A stretch of DNA of 47,243 nucleotides from Saprospiraceae bacterium (GCA_022448945.1 JAKVCV010000026.1:1-47243), one strand, 5' to 3'. Positions 8,351-17,576 are shown, numbered from the stretch's first letter. Made by a program: numbers and translations. Notes: generated by a model from the letters alone, not told the origin.

Positions 8351-8433
8351 TAAATTGCTTATAACTTTCTTCGGCACTCATGTCGAATAAGGCTTTTTTT
8401 TCCTCTAAATCGAACACCGAATATTAAAAGAAC

Positions 8434-9465
8434 ATGAAATACCTTTTGATTTTTCTCTGCTTTTTATGTGTAGACTTTACTACGTTTGCTCAAGAGAAAG
8501 TTGAGCTTTTTAATAGCTTGGAACAAATTGGTGCTTTGAAGAGGCTTAATAAAACTTTTGATCTGAAGAAAGGTGAAAATCTCATCCTTACGGTTACTTT
8601 GATGCGAGGGAAGTTAGGGAAGCTGATTATAGATGTGCCAGGCGCTCAATTAAAACTATTGGACAAAAAAATAACAAAGATAGATCGTGAAATTATCAGA
8701 GTGCACAAAACAGGCACTTATGCTTTCCACTTTATTAATCAGTCGATTTTTAAGAAGGAATTGGACATTAAGATCTTTAAACAAAGAGCTACAGTAGGTG
8801 TCGATACAGTAATCTTAGATGATGTAATTTTTTCTTCATTTAGAGATACAGTAAGAACCTATAAGGATGATACGATTCCAGTTCCGGACATTTCTGAATT
8901 TGCTTTTGTCCTTGAACCAGCTAGAAACTATGGCGCCGTAAGTGATTCGACCGTTTTTGAAGAACTTTTGAAAGATGAGGCTACAGAATATCAATATGCT
9001 GCTTTTTGGGTCGGCTTGGGCAATGAGTCTCTTGAAGCATATGAAAAACTTAAGAACAGTCCCCCTCCCAGTTGGTTAATTGCAGGTATTAATGAACCAA
9101 TCATGGCCTATGGACTTGGAATTACAGATGTGCTCCCTATTAGTAGTTCTTCTGTTTCAAGGGATGTTATGTTCAAATTTATGAATCCCGAGGAATATAA
9201 TAATTCTGACAGAAAACCTAAGTTGTCACGGAGAGATAAAAGATCTGATTTTTATGGCAGAATACCTATAAGTAGTGCCAGTAAATATAAAGAACTGTTG
9301 TTAAGTGTCCGGAATTTTAATACTACTACAGCAGTTCCAGTATATATCAAATTTGTCAAGTTCAAATTAGATAGAGTTTATTACAATCAATATATCATAC
9401 GCGAACGTATTCAGGAAATATTTAAAGAAAAGAATATGCAGGTGCTGGCCCCTCTGGAAGATTGA
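8434..9465 (+). CDS. Exported protein of unknown function
   Basis: This is a 343-residue protein with a clear signal peptide (hydrophobic 3-18, cleavage near FAQ-EKV). I do not recognise the family. Residues about 25-115 are beta-rich (RLNKTFDLKKGENLILTV then GTYAFHFIN..) and look like a jelly-roll or GOLD-type domain. A second region (about 170-320) holds WVGLGNESLEAYEKL, SPPPSWLIAGINEPI and two basic stretches. There are no obvious catalytic motifs, lipobox or T9SS sorting domain, so it is probably periplasmic. It lies between the lytic transglycosylase and two GH18-like genes on the same strand, 56 bp before the first of them, which suggests it belongs to that envelope block. Confidence 0.75.
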   Translation: MKYLLIFLCFLCVDFTTFAQEKVELFNSLEQIGALKRLNKTFDLKKGENLILTVTLMRGKLGKLIIDVPGAQLKLLDKKITKIDREIIRVHKTGTYAFHFINQSIFKKELDIKIFKQRATVGVDTVILDDVIFSSFRDTVRTYKDDTIPVPDISEFAFVLEPARNYGAVSDSTVFEELLKDEATEYQYAAFWVGLGNESLEAYEKLKNSPPPSWLIAGINEPIMAYGLGITDVLPISSSSVSRDVMFKFMNPEEYNNSDRKPKLSRRDKRSDFYGRIPISSASKYKELLLSVRNFNTTTAVPVYIKFVKFKLDRVYYNQYIIRERIQEIFKEKNMQVLAPLED

Positions 9466-9521
9466 TTTATTCAGCGGTTGAGGCTTGTTTTTACGATGCT
9501 AGAATTATAAAATAAAACAAT

Positions 9522-11390
9522 GTGAATTATTCTAATATTACATATTACATAAAGTATTTCTTTTGTGCTTTGTTGTTAATTGTTTTTGTTGGTGGCCAGC
9601 AACTACTAGCGCAAGGTTTTATTGAAAGAAAAGTAGCGCTAAAAAGTAGGTCTTTTGTTAATCACAATGTCGGAAAGGTTAAGACAGGTGCCAGAATGTC
9701 TGTCAACTCTAAAAGAAGATCATTAAAAAGTTCTTTGAGAGGGGGACGACCGGGCAAAGTTTATGACCCTAGGCCAACTGTCGATGAATTGATGGATGAT
9801 GAAGAAGCAAAGTCAAGTATTTATGATAATACCAATAAAAAACGTTATGTCGAGTTGTTTGGTGCTTGGACAGATATGCCCAGTGATGCACAAATGGATC
9901 TTCGGGCTGAAGCTCAGGCCATAAAAGATTCTTTGTCGAATCTTGATCGGGGATCATTTAGGGTAACCAAGAAGATATGGGATGATAGTCGTACAATGGT
10001 GGTTTTTGGATGGCATCCCCATTGGATGGGTGAACTCTACAGAAGCTATGACTACCAGCTTTTTAATGTGGTATCATATTATTCCTATGATATCAATCCA
10101 GACAATGGTGCACCTCAAAATTCTGATGTGATGGCTGGATTCTTGGCTAATGATTTTGTTTCTAATGCACATGATAATGGTTGTAGTGCGTTGCTTTCCA
10201 TTACTTGTCATGGAGAGCAAAACGTGATGCGCTTTTTGAGTCAGAATATAGAAGCTCAACAAAGACTTATGGATTCTGTCTTATATATTCTTGATTCGAC
10301 AAATGCTGATGGTATTGAAATTAATTTTGAAGGAGTAAATAGTGCTTTAAAAGATGATTTTTTGAGATTTGTCAGGACTTTATCGACCACAGTTACTTCT
10401 GCCAGGGGAGATACAAGTTTTGTTTTTTTAAGTGTACCTACATTCGATCCTGAAAATATTTATGACATTTCAAGGTATATAGATTTCGTAGATGTTTTTG
10501 TAATAAAGGGGTTTGATTTTCATCAGGAGCCTTACGGGTTAAAAAAGGTGCCTGCTGCACCACTTAATAAAAGTCCTATAGTGCCTGCACCTGATCTTAG
10601 GACTTCTGTTGATAAATATATTGCTAATCTCGGACCAATATTCAGCGCTCGACTGGTCCTTGCATTACCATATTTTGGTACTAGGTGGGTTACGGATGGC
10701 ATTACAGAAAAAATCATGGAAATGGATGTTATACCATATAGTGATATACAATTTGATTTTGTAATGCAAAAGGAGGATCAATTTAAATTTCCGGGAGCTA
10801 AATTGCGTTACGATGAAACTAAAGCCTGTTATATTTTTAGCTATTTGGATTATCAGGGAGTAGATACAGCACTCGGAGATGTGCCCTATGAGGTAACAAT
10901 CTATTTTGATGACACTATGAGTTTACGTAAGAAATATCAATTTTTGAAAGATGCACGTTTAGGTGGTGTAGGCATTCAGTTTTTGGGAAGTGATGCTGGG
11001 TTTTATCATCTTCAAGAACTTCTTTCTGACGAATTCACAGATATAGAGATGCCCGAGGATGATGTATTTAGGCAAATCAATGAAAAAAGTAGTACCACAC
11101 GCAATAATTCTATTTACATATTAGCTGTTTTGATGTACTTGTCAATCTTTATGGCTATAGGGCTTTGTGCAGCTCTTTTTAATAGGCGTACCCGACAGGC
11201 CCTCTTTGACAATGGCCGTTTCCGAATGCTATATATGGCTTTCTTTACCTTTTTGATGCTGCTAATAGGGGGCTATCTAGGTTTATTCGAAGGGGCAACA
11301 ATACCTTTACTGGTTGGGGTGGTATTTGGTGCTTTAATGAGTTGGATTGGATGGAGGCTAGTAGCTAAAAAGAAATCACTTACGCCATAA
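9522..11390 (+). CDS. Membrane-anchored GH18-like (chitinase-fold) protein, paralogue 1
   Basis: Glycoside hydrolase family 18 proteins act on chitin, N-glycans or peptidoglycan. The 622 residues comprise an N-terminal signal segment (about 10-31, ending LLAQG), a basic linker, a TIM-barrel domain (about 150-500) and two or three membrane helices (about 527-615). The barrel begins VVFGWHPHWMGELY and carries the family motif as DGIEINFE (263-270). Catalytic Glu E270 is kept, but the two preceding acidic positions are E and N rather than D and D. The start is GTG at 9522; an overlapping ATG at 9520 hits a stop at once. The next gene is a paralogue. The domain is most likely exported with the C-terminus in the inner membrane. 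The substrate is unknown and activity uncertain. Confidence 0.78.
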   Translation: MNYSNITYYIKYFFCALLLIVFVGGQQLLAQGFIERKVALKSRSFVNHNVGKVKTGARMSVNSKRRSLKSSLRGGRPGKVYDPRPTVDELMDDEEAKSSIYDNTNKKRYVELFGAWTDMPSDAQMDLRAEAQAIKDSLSNLDRGSFRVTKKIWDDSRTMVVFGWHPHWMGELYRSYDYQLFNVVSYYSYDINPDNGAPQNSDVMAGFLANDFVSNAHDNGCSALLSITCHGEQNVMRFLSQNIEAQQRLMDSVLYILDSTNADGIEINFEGVNSALKDDFLRFVRTLSTTVTSARGDTSFVFLSVPTFDPENIYDISRYIDFVDVFVIKGFDFHQEPYGLKKVPAAPLNKSPIVPAPDLRTSVDKYIANLGPIFSARLVLALPYFGTRWVTDGITEKIMEMDVIPYSDIQFDFVMQKEDQFKFPGAKLRYDETKACYIFSYLDYQGVDTALGDVPYEVTIYFDDTMSLRKKYQFLKDARLGGVGIQFLGSDAGFYHLQELLSDEFTDIEMPEDDVFRQINEKSSTTRNNSIYILAVLMYLSIFMAIGLCAALFNRRTRQALFDNGRFRMLYMAFFTFLMLLIGGYLGLFEGATIPLLVGVVFGALMSWIGWRLVAKKKSLTP

Positions 11391-11463
11391 TTTTTATGAA
11401 CTTTATAATATTGAATTACGCATATAAAACACATATTATAATTTAAGATTATTAATTTCTACT

Positions 11464-13647
11464 ATGAATCAAACAATAAAATACTATTCAAATGCACTTG
11501 TTTGTATTGTTTGCTTGTCTTGTCTTATATGCATGGCTAATAACAACTTGTATGGCCAATTATTTGGAGATGACCTAGATTCTTTAGATCAAATTCATAT
11601 CCAAAACAGGAAAGTGCTGCAGGCCGATACGACTGTTCAGCAACAAGTGGATTTTGAAATTAATCAACACCATTTATTAATGTTGACACATGAATGGTGG
11701 GGAATACCAACCGATCTGGAACAAAAGAGAATTGATAAAGCGCAATCTAGTAGGTATACTCCATATAATACTTCTTTGTACAATGAAGATTGGACCTATA
11801 AGACTGGCGTTTTTTATAGAACTGATAATAAGATTTTGCCAAAACAAAATCTGACTATCTTCGGGTGGCATCCTCATTGGAAAGGACAAATGTATAAAAC
11901 CTATAATTATAAATTGTTGACACACCTTGCTTATTTTGGGTATGAAGTAAACCCTTTTACTGGTGGGTACAATAATTTTTTGGCTATTAATAATTTTATT
12001 TCCAGTGACTTGATTATGACTGCCCACCTTGACACCTGTAAGGTGCTCTTAACAGTAAGTAACAGGGGGTATAGTAATCATGAAATATTTTTTACTAGTG
12101 AACCGGATGTTCAGAAGAATCTGATTGATAGCTTACGGAGTATTTTGATAAAATCCGGAGCAGATGGTATTGATTTGAATTTTGAAGATGTTCCTTTGTA
12201 CTATAAAAGTCATTTTATTGAATTTGTTAAGGAACTATCATTTTCATTAAGAGAAGATAATCATGATTATACCATCAGTATGTCAGTCCCGATATATGAT
12301 GTAGACAATGTATATGATCTTGATAAGCTTAAACCTTGGGTTGATCTTTTTGTCATTAACAGTTTTAATTTTCATATAAAACCAACAGAAGTCCAGGAAG
12401 GCCCTCTTTCTCCTTTATTGGCGACAGATGCTTCTATACGTGGAACAGAAGTCTTATTTAAGCAATACACAACATTGGACCATTTATTGTCTTCTCCGTA
12501 TTCTATTAATGAGGTTACTTTATTGCATGAAGAAAGTTATAAACAAAAACTTAAGGATTCTCTTAATTATAAGATTAGTTGGATCTATTCGAATTTGGAA
12601 TACAAGCCTTATGACTTGACAGATATACTTAATACTATAAAAATCACAAAAGATCATATAGGCCGCCCATTATGGTTAAACCCAGGTATTAACAGAATAT
12701 TGAAACGAACGAATTGTATAGGAGTTTTGTCTCAAAGACACGATGCATCAAGGGAAGATGAAGGAATAGGTTTTTTCATTTTTAAACCTAAGAAAGATTC
12801 TTTGGTGTTTAAGGAGTTCGATTTGTTTGAAAATGTTGGTATCAAGTCAGAAGTCGATTCACAGCGGTTTGACCTTAATAAATTGGTACAGCAGTATAAA
12901 GAGAAGATAGGTGATCAACATGCTTCTAGCTTGGTTTTGGGTTTGCCTTACCACGGTGTTGTATGGTATAAAGACATAAGTGGTCAAAAAGATTTTGAAG
13001 GGTATATCCCTTATAGCCAAATTATGAGATTAGCTCAAACAGGCCATGCCTCTATCGATTACGACAAGGCATTAAATTCACTGGAAGCCACAATAAGGGA
13101 TTCACTTGGTGGTGTTTACAAGATTTATTTCGATAATTCAACTTCCCTTAGTTTTAAATTTGATTTTGCTGTAGAGGAAGGATTAGGTGGCGTCGGCCTA
13201 TGGGCCTTAGGTGCTGATTATGCGCATTCTGATTTATGGAAAACAATAGAAGAAAGCTTTGTAACAAAAAAAGTGTGGAACCAAGAGAAAAATAAGTTAA
13301 GTAGGGTAGAAGTTACTAAAGGTAATAAGGTCGGATTCACTATTCAATACCTTTTAAAGAGATTTAGTGGACTTATTTTTGCAACTTTAGTTTTTATTAC
13401 CATATTTATTTGTATAAGTTTCGGCTTTTCTGTTTTGGATTGGAAAGTTAGAGATGTCCTTTTTTACAGTGGAGCATTTCGGATCTTCTATCTTGTTCTT
13501 TTTACAGTTGTTATCATGGTTCTTGGGAATTGGATGGGGTGGTTCCAAAACAAATCAATTACTTTTGCAATTGGCACTGGATTGGGACTTTTGTTAACCT
13601 GGGCAGCTTCGAATTTGGTCGAAAACAAACATCAGAAACTCCCTTAA
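11464..13647 (+). CDS. Membrane-anchored GH18-like protein, paralogue 2, with large insertion
   Basis: The 727-residue paralogue of the preceding gene keeps the order of signal segment (about 10-33), barrel starting LTIFGWHPHWKGQMY, motif DGIDLNFE (234-241, catalytic Glu E241) and C-terminal membrane helices (about 637-715). The same Asp-to-Asn change at the second motif Asp is present (N239). About 120 residues more than paralogue 1 lie in the middle of the barrel, with no visible domain signature. Conserved late-barrel elements LVLGLPYHGVVWYKD and GLGGVGLWALGADYAH are intact. It is separated from the injection-system cluster by 269 bp. Duplication followed by divergence suggests two partners of one machine or two specificities. 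Confidence 0.77.
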   Translation: MNQTIKYYSNALVCIVCLSCLICMANNNLYGQLFGDDLDSLDQIHIQNRKVLQADTTVQQQVDFEINQHHLLMLTHEWWGIPTDLEQKRIDKAQSSRYTPYNTSLYNEDWTYKTGVFYRTDNKILPKQNLTIFGWHPHWKGQMYKTYNYKLLTHLAYFGYEVNPFTGGYNNFLAINNFISSDLIMTAHLDTCKVLLTVSNRGYSNHEIFFTSEPDVQKNLIDSLRSILIKSGADGIDLNFEDVPLYYKSHFIEFVKELSFSLREDNHDYTISMSVPIYDVDNVYDLDKLKPWVDLFVINSFNFHIKPTEVQEGPLSPLLATDASIRGTEVLFKQYTTLDHLLSSPYSINEVTLLHEESYKQKLKDSLNYKISWIYSNLEYKPYDLTDILNTIKITKDHIGRPLWLNPGINRILKRTNCIGVLSQRHDASREDEGIGFFIFKPKKDSLVFKEFDLFENVGIKSEVDSQRFDLNKLVQQYKEKIGDQHASSLVLGLPYHGVVWYKDISGQKDFEGYIPYSQIMRLAQTGHASIDYDKALNSLEATIRDSLGGVYKIYFDNSTSLSFKFDFAVEEGLGGVGLWALGADYAHSDLWKTIEESFVTKKVWNQEKNKLSRVEVTKGNKVGFTIQYLLKRFSGLIFATLVFITIFICISFGFSVLDWKVRDVLFYSGAFRIFYLVLFTVVIMVLGNWMGWFQNKSITFAIGTGLGLLLTWAASNLVENKHQKLP

Positions 13648-13828
13648 TGTTTAACGCGGTTATATATGTATAAATATACAAGAACCGTTACCATTAAATT
13701 TTTCAATGTTTATAATTGGCAAATTATAAAAGAAAAAAACTATAAAATATTATTTAATAAACTTATTACAAAAGTAGAACGGACTGAAAATAAGTTTCAA
13801 AAGTTATAATATTTTTTTATATTTAAAA

Positions 13829-13897
13829 GCCTAAAGCCTTTTGTGGGCTGAAGGCAAATTGATTAACTTTTTATTTAAAGCACGTCAAATTGTGCTT
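13829..13897 (+). promoter_or_regulatory. Two hairpins in the leader of the injection-system cluster
   Basis: GCCTaaAGCC (13829-13838) can pair with GGCTgaAGGC (13846-13855). AAGCAC (13878-13883) can pair with GTGCTT (13892-13897) over an 8-nt loop. Both lie in the 269 bp before the first gene, the second about 20 nt before the ATG at 13917. They could affect leader stability or translation. No clear promoter box was found in the AT-rich spacer. Confidence 0.35.
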
Positions 13898-13916
13898 ATT
13901 TTAAAACAATAAAAAA

Positions 13917-14174
13917 ATGGGAAAAGTAATAGCCCGTGAATTTCTTTGGTTGGTTGTGGGGTTGATAGTTTCTATTCCTCTGGGCCTCGTTTTTCTTTGG
14001 TTTTTTGGGTTTACGCCGGAAATTATTCAGCTTACGGAAGTCTACAAGAATTATATCTTCTGGTTATATCTTATAGGATATTTCTCTTCTTTTATAGGGA
14101 TTTATATCATACGTTTCGTTTCAATGGCACTCAAAGCTCTTACTGCTCCCGAAGAGGAAGAGGAAGAGGAATAA
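13917..14174 (+). CDS. Small membrane protein heading the injection-system cluster
   Basis: This 85-residue protein has two hydrophobic helices (about 9-31 and 45-70) joined by a short loop and ends in a run of glutamates (EEEEEEE). It resembles no named family I can recall. The start ATG at 13917 follows an A-rich leader, and the product ends 36 bp before the Pvc16-like cap gene, so co-transcription is likely. Placed first in the cluster, it may be a membrane-side partner (anchor, chaperone or lysis factor) of the particle. That role is inference. Confidence 0.65.
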   Translation: MGKVIAREFLWLVVGLIVSIPLGLVFLWFFGFTPEIIQLTEVYKNYIFWLYLIGYFSSFIGIYIIRFVSMALKALTAPEEEEEEE

Positions 14175-14210
14175 AAATTCTATTTTTTAACCGCATATAG
14201 TAAATTTTCC

Positions 14211-14771
14211 ATGATACATGATGCAGTAGCTGCTATAGCAGGCGAAATCAATCGATTCCTTCAATCGAAACACAATATAACGGAAGAAAAAGTTATATTG
14301 TCCAACCTGGTTAATTTGGATGGTACTATAGCTGTTCAGGAGCCCGATAAAATTATTTTGACGGTAACCAATGTGGAAATGGACAAAACACAAAGTAATG
14401 TTGGTGGATATAGTAAAACATCATCTGGGGCATTCACAAAAGTTAAGCCACCAGTAAATATTAATATTACTATACTCTTTTCGGCATATTTCACAAGTGA
14501 AAATTATTTGGAAGGATTAAAGTTTATTGCTTCAATAATAGCTTTTTTTCAGTTTAGACAAAACACTTTTACACCTCAAAACACTCCTGAAATCAATGGG
14601 GTTTTTGAACGATTACAGGCAGAATTGATTTCATTCGACACACGTGATTTAGGTAATTTTTGGGGTATTATAGGTTCTAAATATTTGCCATCTGTCGTTT
14701 ATAAAATAAGAACATTGCCAATTAAACATGATGTTCCAACCCCTGAAATACCATTTATCAAAAAAATATAA
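14211..14771 (+). CDS. Pvc16/Afp16-like cap protein (DUF4255 family)
   Basis: This family caps the distal end of the inner tube and stops sheath and tube growth in extracellular contractile injection systems. The 186 residues match the DUF4255 pattern: N-terminal MIHDAVAAIAGEINRFL, the strand pair IILTVTNVEMDKTQ, a conserved VNINITILFSAYF strand, and NFWGIIGSKYLPSVVYKIR near the end. Length is close to Afp16 homologues. It precedes the sheath gene by two positions, as in many Bacteroidota clusters. The assignment rests on pattern recognition plus strong context. Confidence 0.85.
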   Translation: MIHDAVAAIAGEINRFLQSKHNITEEKVILSNLVNLDGTIAVQEPDKIILTVTNVEMDKTQSNVGGYSKTSSGAFTKVKPPVNINITILFSAYFTSENYLEGLKFIASIIAFFQFRQNTFTPQNTPEINGVFERLQAELISFDTRDLGNFWGIIGSKYLPSVVYKIRTLPIKHDVPTPEIPFIKKI

Positions 14772-14828
14772 GGCCTTAAATCCATTCGGGGTTTTTATAT
14801 TAATTGCCTTCTTATATAAATAAAATCT

Positions 14829-15947
14829 ATGGCTAAAAACAAAAAAAAGGAAAGTGCAGGTTTTCCGCAAATCAAAATCAATCTGCTTAGTAAGTTTCAA
14901 GAGTTATTGAAGCTTAATATTAAGCATGATTATTTTGATTCAGGTTTGTTTTCCAAGGTTAAAATATTACCAACTGATCAAACTACTATTTCATTAACTA
15001 ATAATGGGATGCAGTGTCGATTTGTTAAGGGTGGGTTAATGCTTGGGTATTCATATAGTGATCACTATACCCCAATTAAAGAAATTACAAAACCTGTTCA
15101 ATTGTCATTTTTAATGGAAATTGATGATCCCAAATTCATGAATTATACGCACTTGCCTTTTGATTTAGAAGAAGATAAAATCTTTTATTTTAACAATAGA
15201 GAATTAGAAAAAGACAGTACAGAATACAAAAATCTATCACTTGATCAATTCGTTACTGAAGAAGACAAGATTGAAATTAGCAGCTCTCTTATAAATTATT
15301 CATTTGAAGACGAACAATATGGTACAGAAGTTCAGGTTGTTGATGCTGCAGAAGAGGTAGTGTTTGAAACAATTCTTGAAGATGGTAGTGTTTCATGTGA
15401 AATTAGTTTACTTGGTCAGCCGCAAGGTAAATATAGTTTGTTGATCGATGGTCTTGAAGAAAAAATCTTTTATCTATACGATGGACTTAAAACTGTATTT
15501 GGTGCAATTGATATTATAATTGACAAGGATGATTTTGGTGATTATGCTTTTTTTGATGACGAAGGAGAGGTATTGCAACAAGAATACAATATCCATTTTA
15601 AATCAAGGGAAGTTCGATGGCAGTATATTTTTGTAGAAACTGGACCAGAAAGATTATATGTTGATCATCAGGTCTATGATAGTAAAAAGGGCAAAGGGTA
15701 TGAGCCAGTTGTTTTTGAGGAGGTTGAAGAAGTGGAAATGGGTGGTAGAACTGCCCACAGGATATGGACGGAATCTAAAATCCCATTCATGCAAAAACAA
15801 AATCAACGGTTTAAATTAAAGACAAAAAGGGGTAAAAGTGGAGTGGAATGGATCGTTGGGTTACCATGCCCCTCAGCCTTGTCTGATTTGAAAGTAAATT
15901 TATCAGACCAATCCGAGGTTTATTCGGAAATAATTGTATATTTGTAA
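14829..15947 (+). CDS. Injection-system-associated protein of unknown function
   Basis: I do not recognise this 372-residue protein. It is acidic overall with a lysine-rich N-terminus (AKNKKKES) and no membrane segment or signal. It appears to have two parts. An N-terminal beta-rich region (about 35-130) contains TISLTNNGMQCRF and PIKEITKPVQLSFLMEIDDP. A later region (about 230-372) contains WQYIFVETGPERLYVD and ends WIVGLPCPSALSDLK. It sits between the cap and the sheath genes, 57 bp and 102 bp from its neighbours. Candidate roles are an extra cap or ruler, or a sheath chaperone. Genes in this position recur in Bacteroidota injection clusters as hypothetical proteins, as far as I recall. Confidence 0.7.
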   Translation: MAKNKKKESAGFPQIKINLLSKFQELLKLNIKHDYFDSGLFSKVKILPTDQTTISLTNNGMQCRFVKGGLMLGYSYSDHYTPIKEITKPVQLSFLMEIDDPKFMNYTHLPFDLEEDKIFYFNNRELEKDSTEYKNLSLDQFVTEEDKIEISSSLINYSFEDEQYGTEVQVVDAAEEVVFETILEDGSVSCEISLLGQPQGKYSLLIDGLEEKIFYLYDGLKTVFGAIDIIIDKDDFGDYAFFDDEGEVLQQEYNIHFKSREVRWQYIFVETGPERLYVDHQVYDSKKGKGYEPVVFEEVEEVEMGGRTAHRIWTESKIPFMQKQNQRFKLKTKRGKSGVEWIVGLPCPSALSDLKVNLSDQSEVYSEIIVYL

Positions 15948-15948
15948 G

Positions 15949-16003
15949 ACCCCCTGTTCTCGTCTGTTTTTTGACGTCGAAACGGAAGTTGGCAGGGTTT
16001 TTT
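15949..16003 (+). terminator. Terminator- or attenuator-like structure before the sheath gene
   Basis: CCCTG (15952-15956) pairs with CAGGG (15993-15997), enclosing a second stem CGTC/GACG (15961-15964 with 15973-15976), and is followed by six T. It lies just after the 372-aa gene and about 47 bp before the sheath ATG. It could end upstream transcripts partially, so that the sheath is made from its own or processed RNA. Confidence 0.4.
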
Positions 16004-16049
16004 ATATTAAAAATTTTATTAAATTAACTAAATTTAAACAATTTAAATC

Positions 16050-17543
16050 ATGGCAAAACAATATGCAACACCTGGTGTGTATATCGAAGAGAAAAATGCT
16101 TTTTCGAATTCGGTAGTATCTGTAGCAACAGCCGTACCGGCATTCATTGGCTACACTGCAACAGCCGCAGCAGGTAAAAAAGATCTTACTAATGTTCCTA
16201 TGCGTATCACTTCAATGGTTGAGTACTTGAGCTTCTTTGGTGGAGCCCCTAAAACAACTTTTACAATTGAAGCAGATGGAGATAACTATAGCTTAAGCGC
16301 TGATGCCGGAACAAGTTATAATTTGTTTCGCAGCATGCAGTTGTTCTTCGCGAATGGCGGGGGAGCATGTTACATTGTTTCTGTTGGCGATTACTCTGGC
16401 GGAGTTAAAGGTGCAGAACTTGTAGGAGCTGAAACAGGAGGAGGAATCACTTCTCTATTAAAAGAACAAGAACCAACTTTAGTCGTTATCCCTGATGCAG
16501 TATTGCTTGAAGCGGGTGATTGTGGTTCTGTACAACAAGCGATGATCAAGCACTGTGGTGCTGATACTCGTAGTCGTTTTGCAATTCTTGATGTTCATGA
16601 TGGACATAAAGCAAGAACTGGATTAGATGATGATGTTGTAACTGCGGCACGTACAGCGTATGGTGGAAACTTCCTTGATTTTGGAGCTTCTTACTATCCT
16701 TGGTTAAATGCTACTGTTGTTAGTGCTGACGACCTTGATTACACCAACGTTAGTAATGCAGATGGCTTGGCCGACATCTTAAACAATGAAGTAGACGAAA
16801 ATGTTTCTTCCGGTTATGTTAAAGCTGAAAAAGGTGATATGATCAAAGAAGAGGTAGCTAAAATAACAGATGAGGATGCTGATGTAGATACTGTTAGTAA
16901 CCTTTTAAAAGCTGTTAGTCCTATTTATAATGAAGTGCTTGGTCAAATGAAAGAAGCATTGAACGTATTGCCTCCATCTGGAGCAATTGCAGGAATCTAT
17001 GCTTTAGTAGATGGATCTGTTGGTGTTTTTAAAGCGCCTGCAAACGTATCTGTGTCTGCAATAACTGGACCTACTGTAAATATTACTGCAGATGAACAAG
17101 AAAACTTGAACTTACCACTTAGTGGTAAAGCTGTAAACGCTATTCGTCCTTTTGTTGGAAAAGGAACTTTAGTCTGGGGTGCACGTACCTTAGATGGTAA
17201 TAGCGGAGACTGGAGATATATCAACGTACGTCGTACAATGATTATGCTTGAACAATCAATCAAATTTGCTTGTGAGCCTTATGTATTCCGTCCAAATGAC
17301 ACGAATACCTGGTTAGGTGTAAGAACAATGATTTCTAACTTCCTGCGCAATCAATGGCAAGCAGGTGCATTAGTTGGTGGTTCTGAAGCAGAAGCGTATT
17401 CTGTAGATTGTGGGTTAGGAACTACGATGACACCTCAGGATATTCTTGATGGATATATGAAAGTTACCGTAAAAGTAGCGATCTCACGTCCTGCTGAGTT
17501 TATCGTAATTACATTCCAACAAAAAATGCCTGGTGGAGAATAG
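16050..17543 (+). CDS. Contractile sheath protein (Afp2/Pvc2, gp18-like)
   Basis: The sheath surrounds the inner tube and shortens to drive it out. The 497 residues start with the diagnostic TPGVYIEEKNAFSNSV and FIGYTA, contain a variable insert domain (about 200-320), and end with the conserved handshake region (about 370-497): GTLVWGARTLDG, WRYINVRRTMIMLEQSIK, FLRNQWQAGALVGGSEAEAY and a C-terminal strand RPAEFIVITFQQKMPGGE. Only one sheath gene is present, unlike Afp, which has three, so a single sheath type is likely. The tube gene follows at 94 bp. Confidence 0.96.
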   Translation: MAKQYATPGVYIEEKNAFSNSVVSVATAVPAFIGYTATAAAGKKDLTNVPMRITSMVEYLSFFGGAPKTTFTIEADGDNYSLSADAGTSYNLFRSMQLFFANGGGACYIVSVGDYSGGVKGAELVGAETGGGITSLLKEQEPTLVVIPDAVLLEAGDCGSVQQAMIKHCGADTRSRFAILDVHDGHKARTGLDDDVVTAARTAYGGNFLDFGASYYPWLNATVVSADDLDYTNVSNADGLADILNNEVDENVSSGYVKAEKGDMIKEEVAKITDEDADVDTVSNLLKAVSPIYNEVLGQMKEALNVLPPSGAIAGIYALVDGSVGVFKAPANVSVSAITGPTVNITADEQENLNLPLSGKAVNAIRPFVGKGTLVWGARTLDGNSGDWRYINVRRTMIMLEQSIKFACEPYVFRPNDTNTWLGVRTMISNFLRNQWQAGALVGGSEAEAYSVDCGLGTTMTPQDILDGYMKVTVKVAISRPAEFIVITFQQKMPGGE

Positions 17544-17576
17544 ACAATAAGTCATTTTTCATTTAATACAAATTCA

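Noticed and set aside
9511-9530. ATG at 9520 as the start of the first GH18-like gene
   Set aside because: It is followed at once by TGA in its frame; the GTG at 9522 opens the long frame and is the plausible start.
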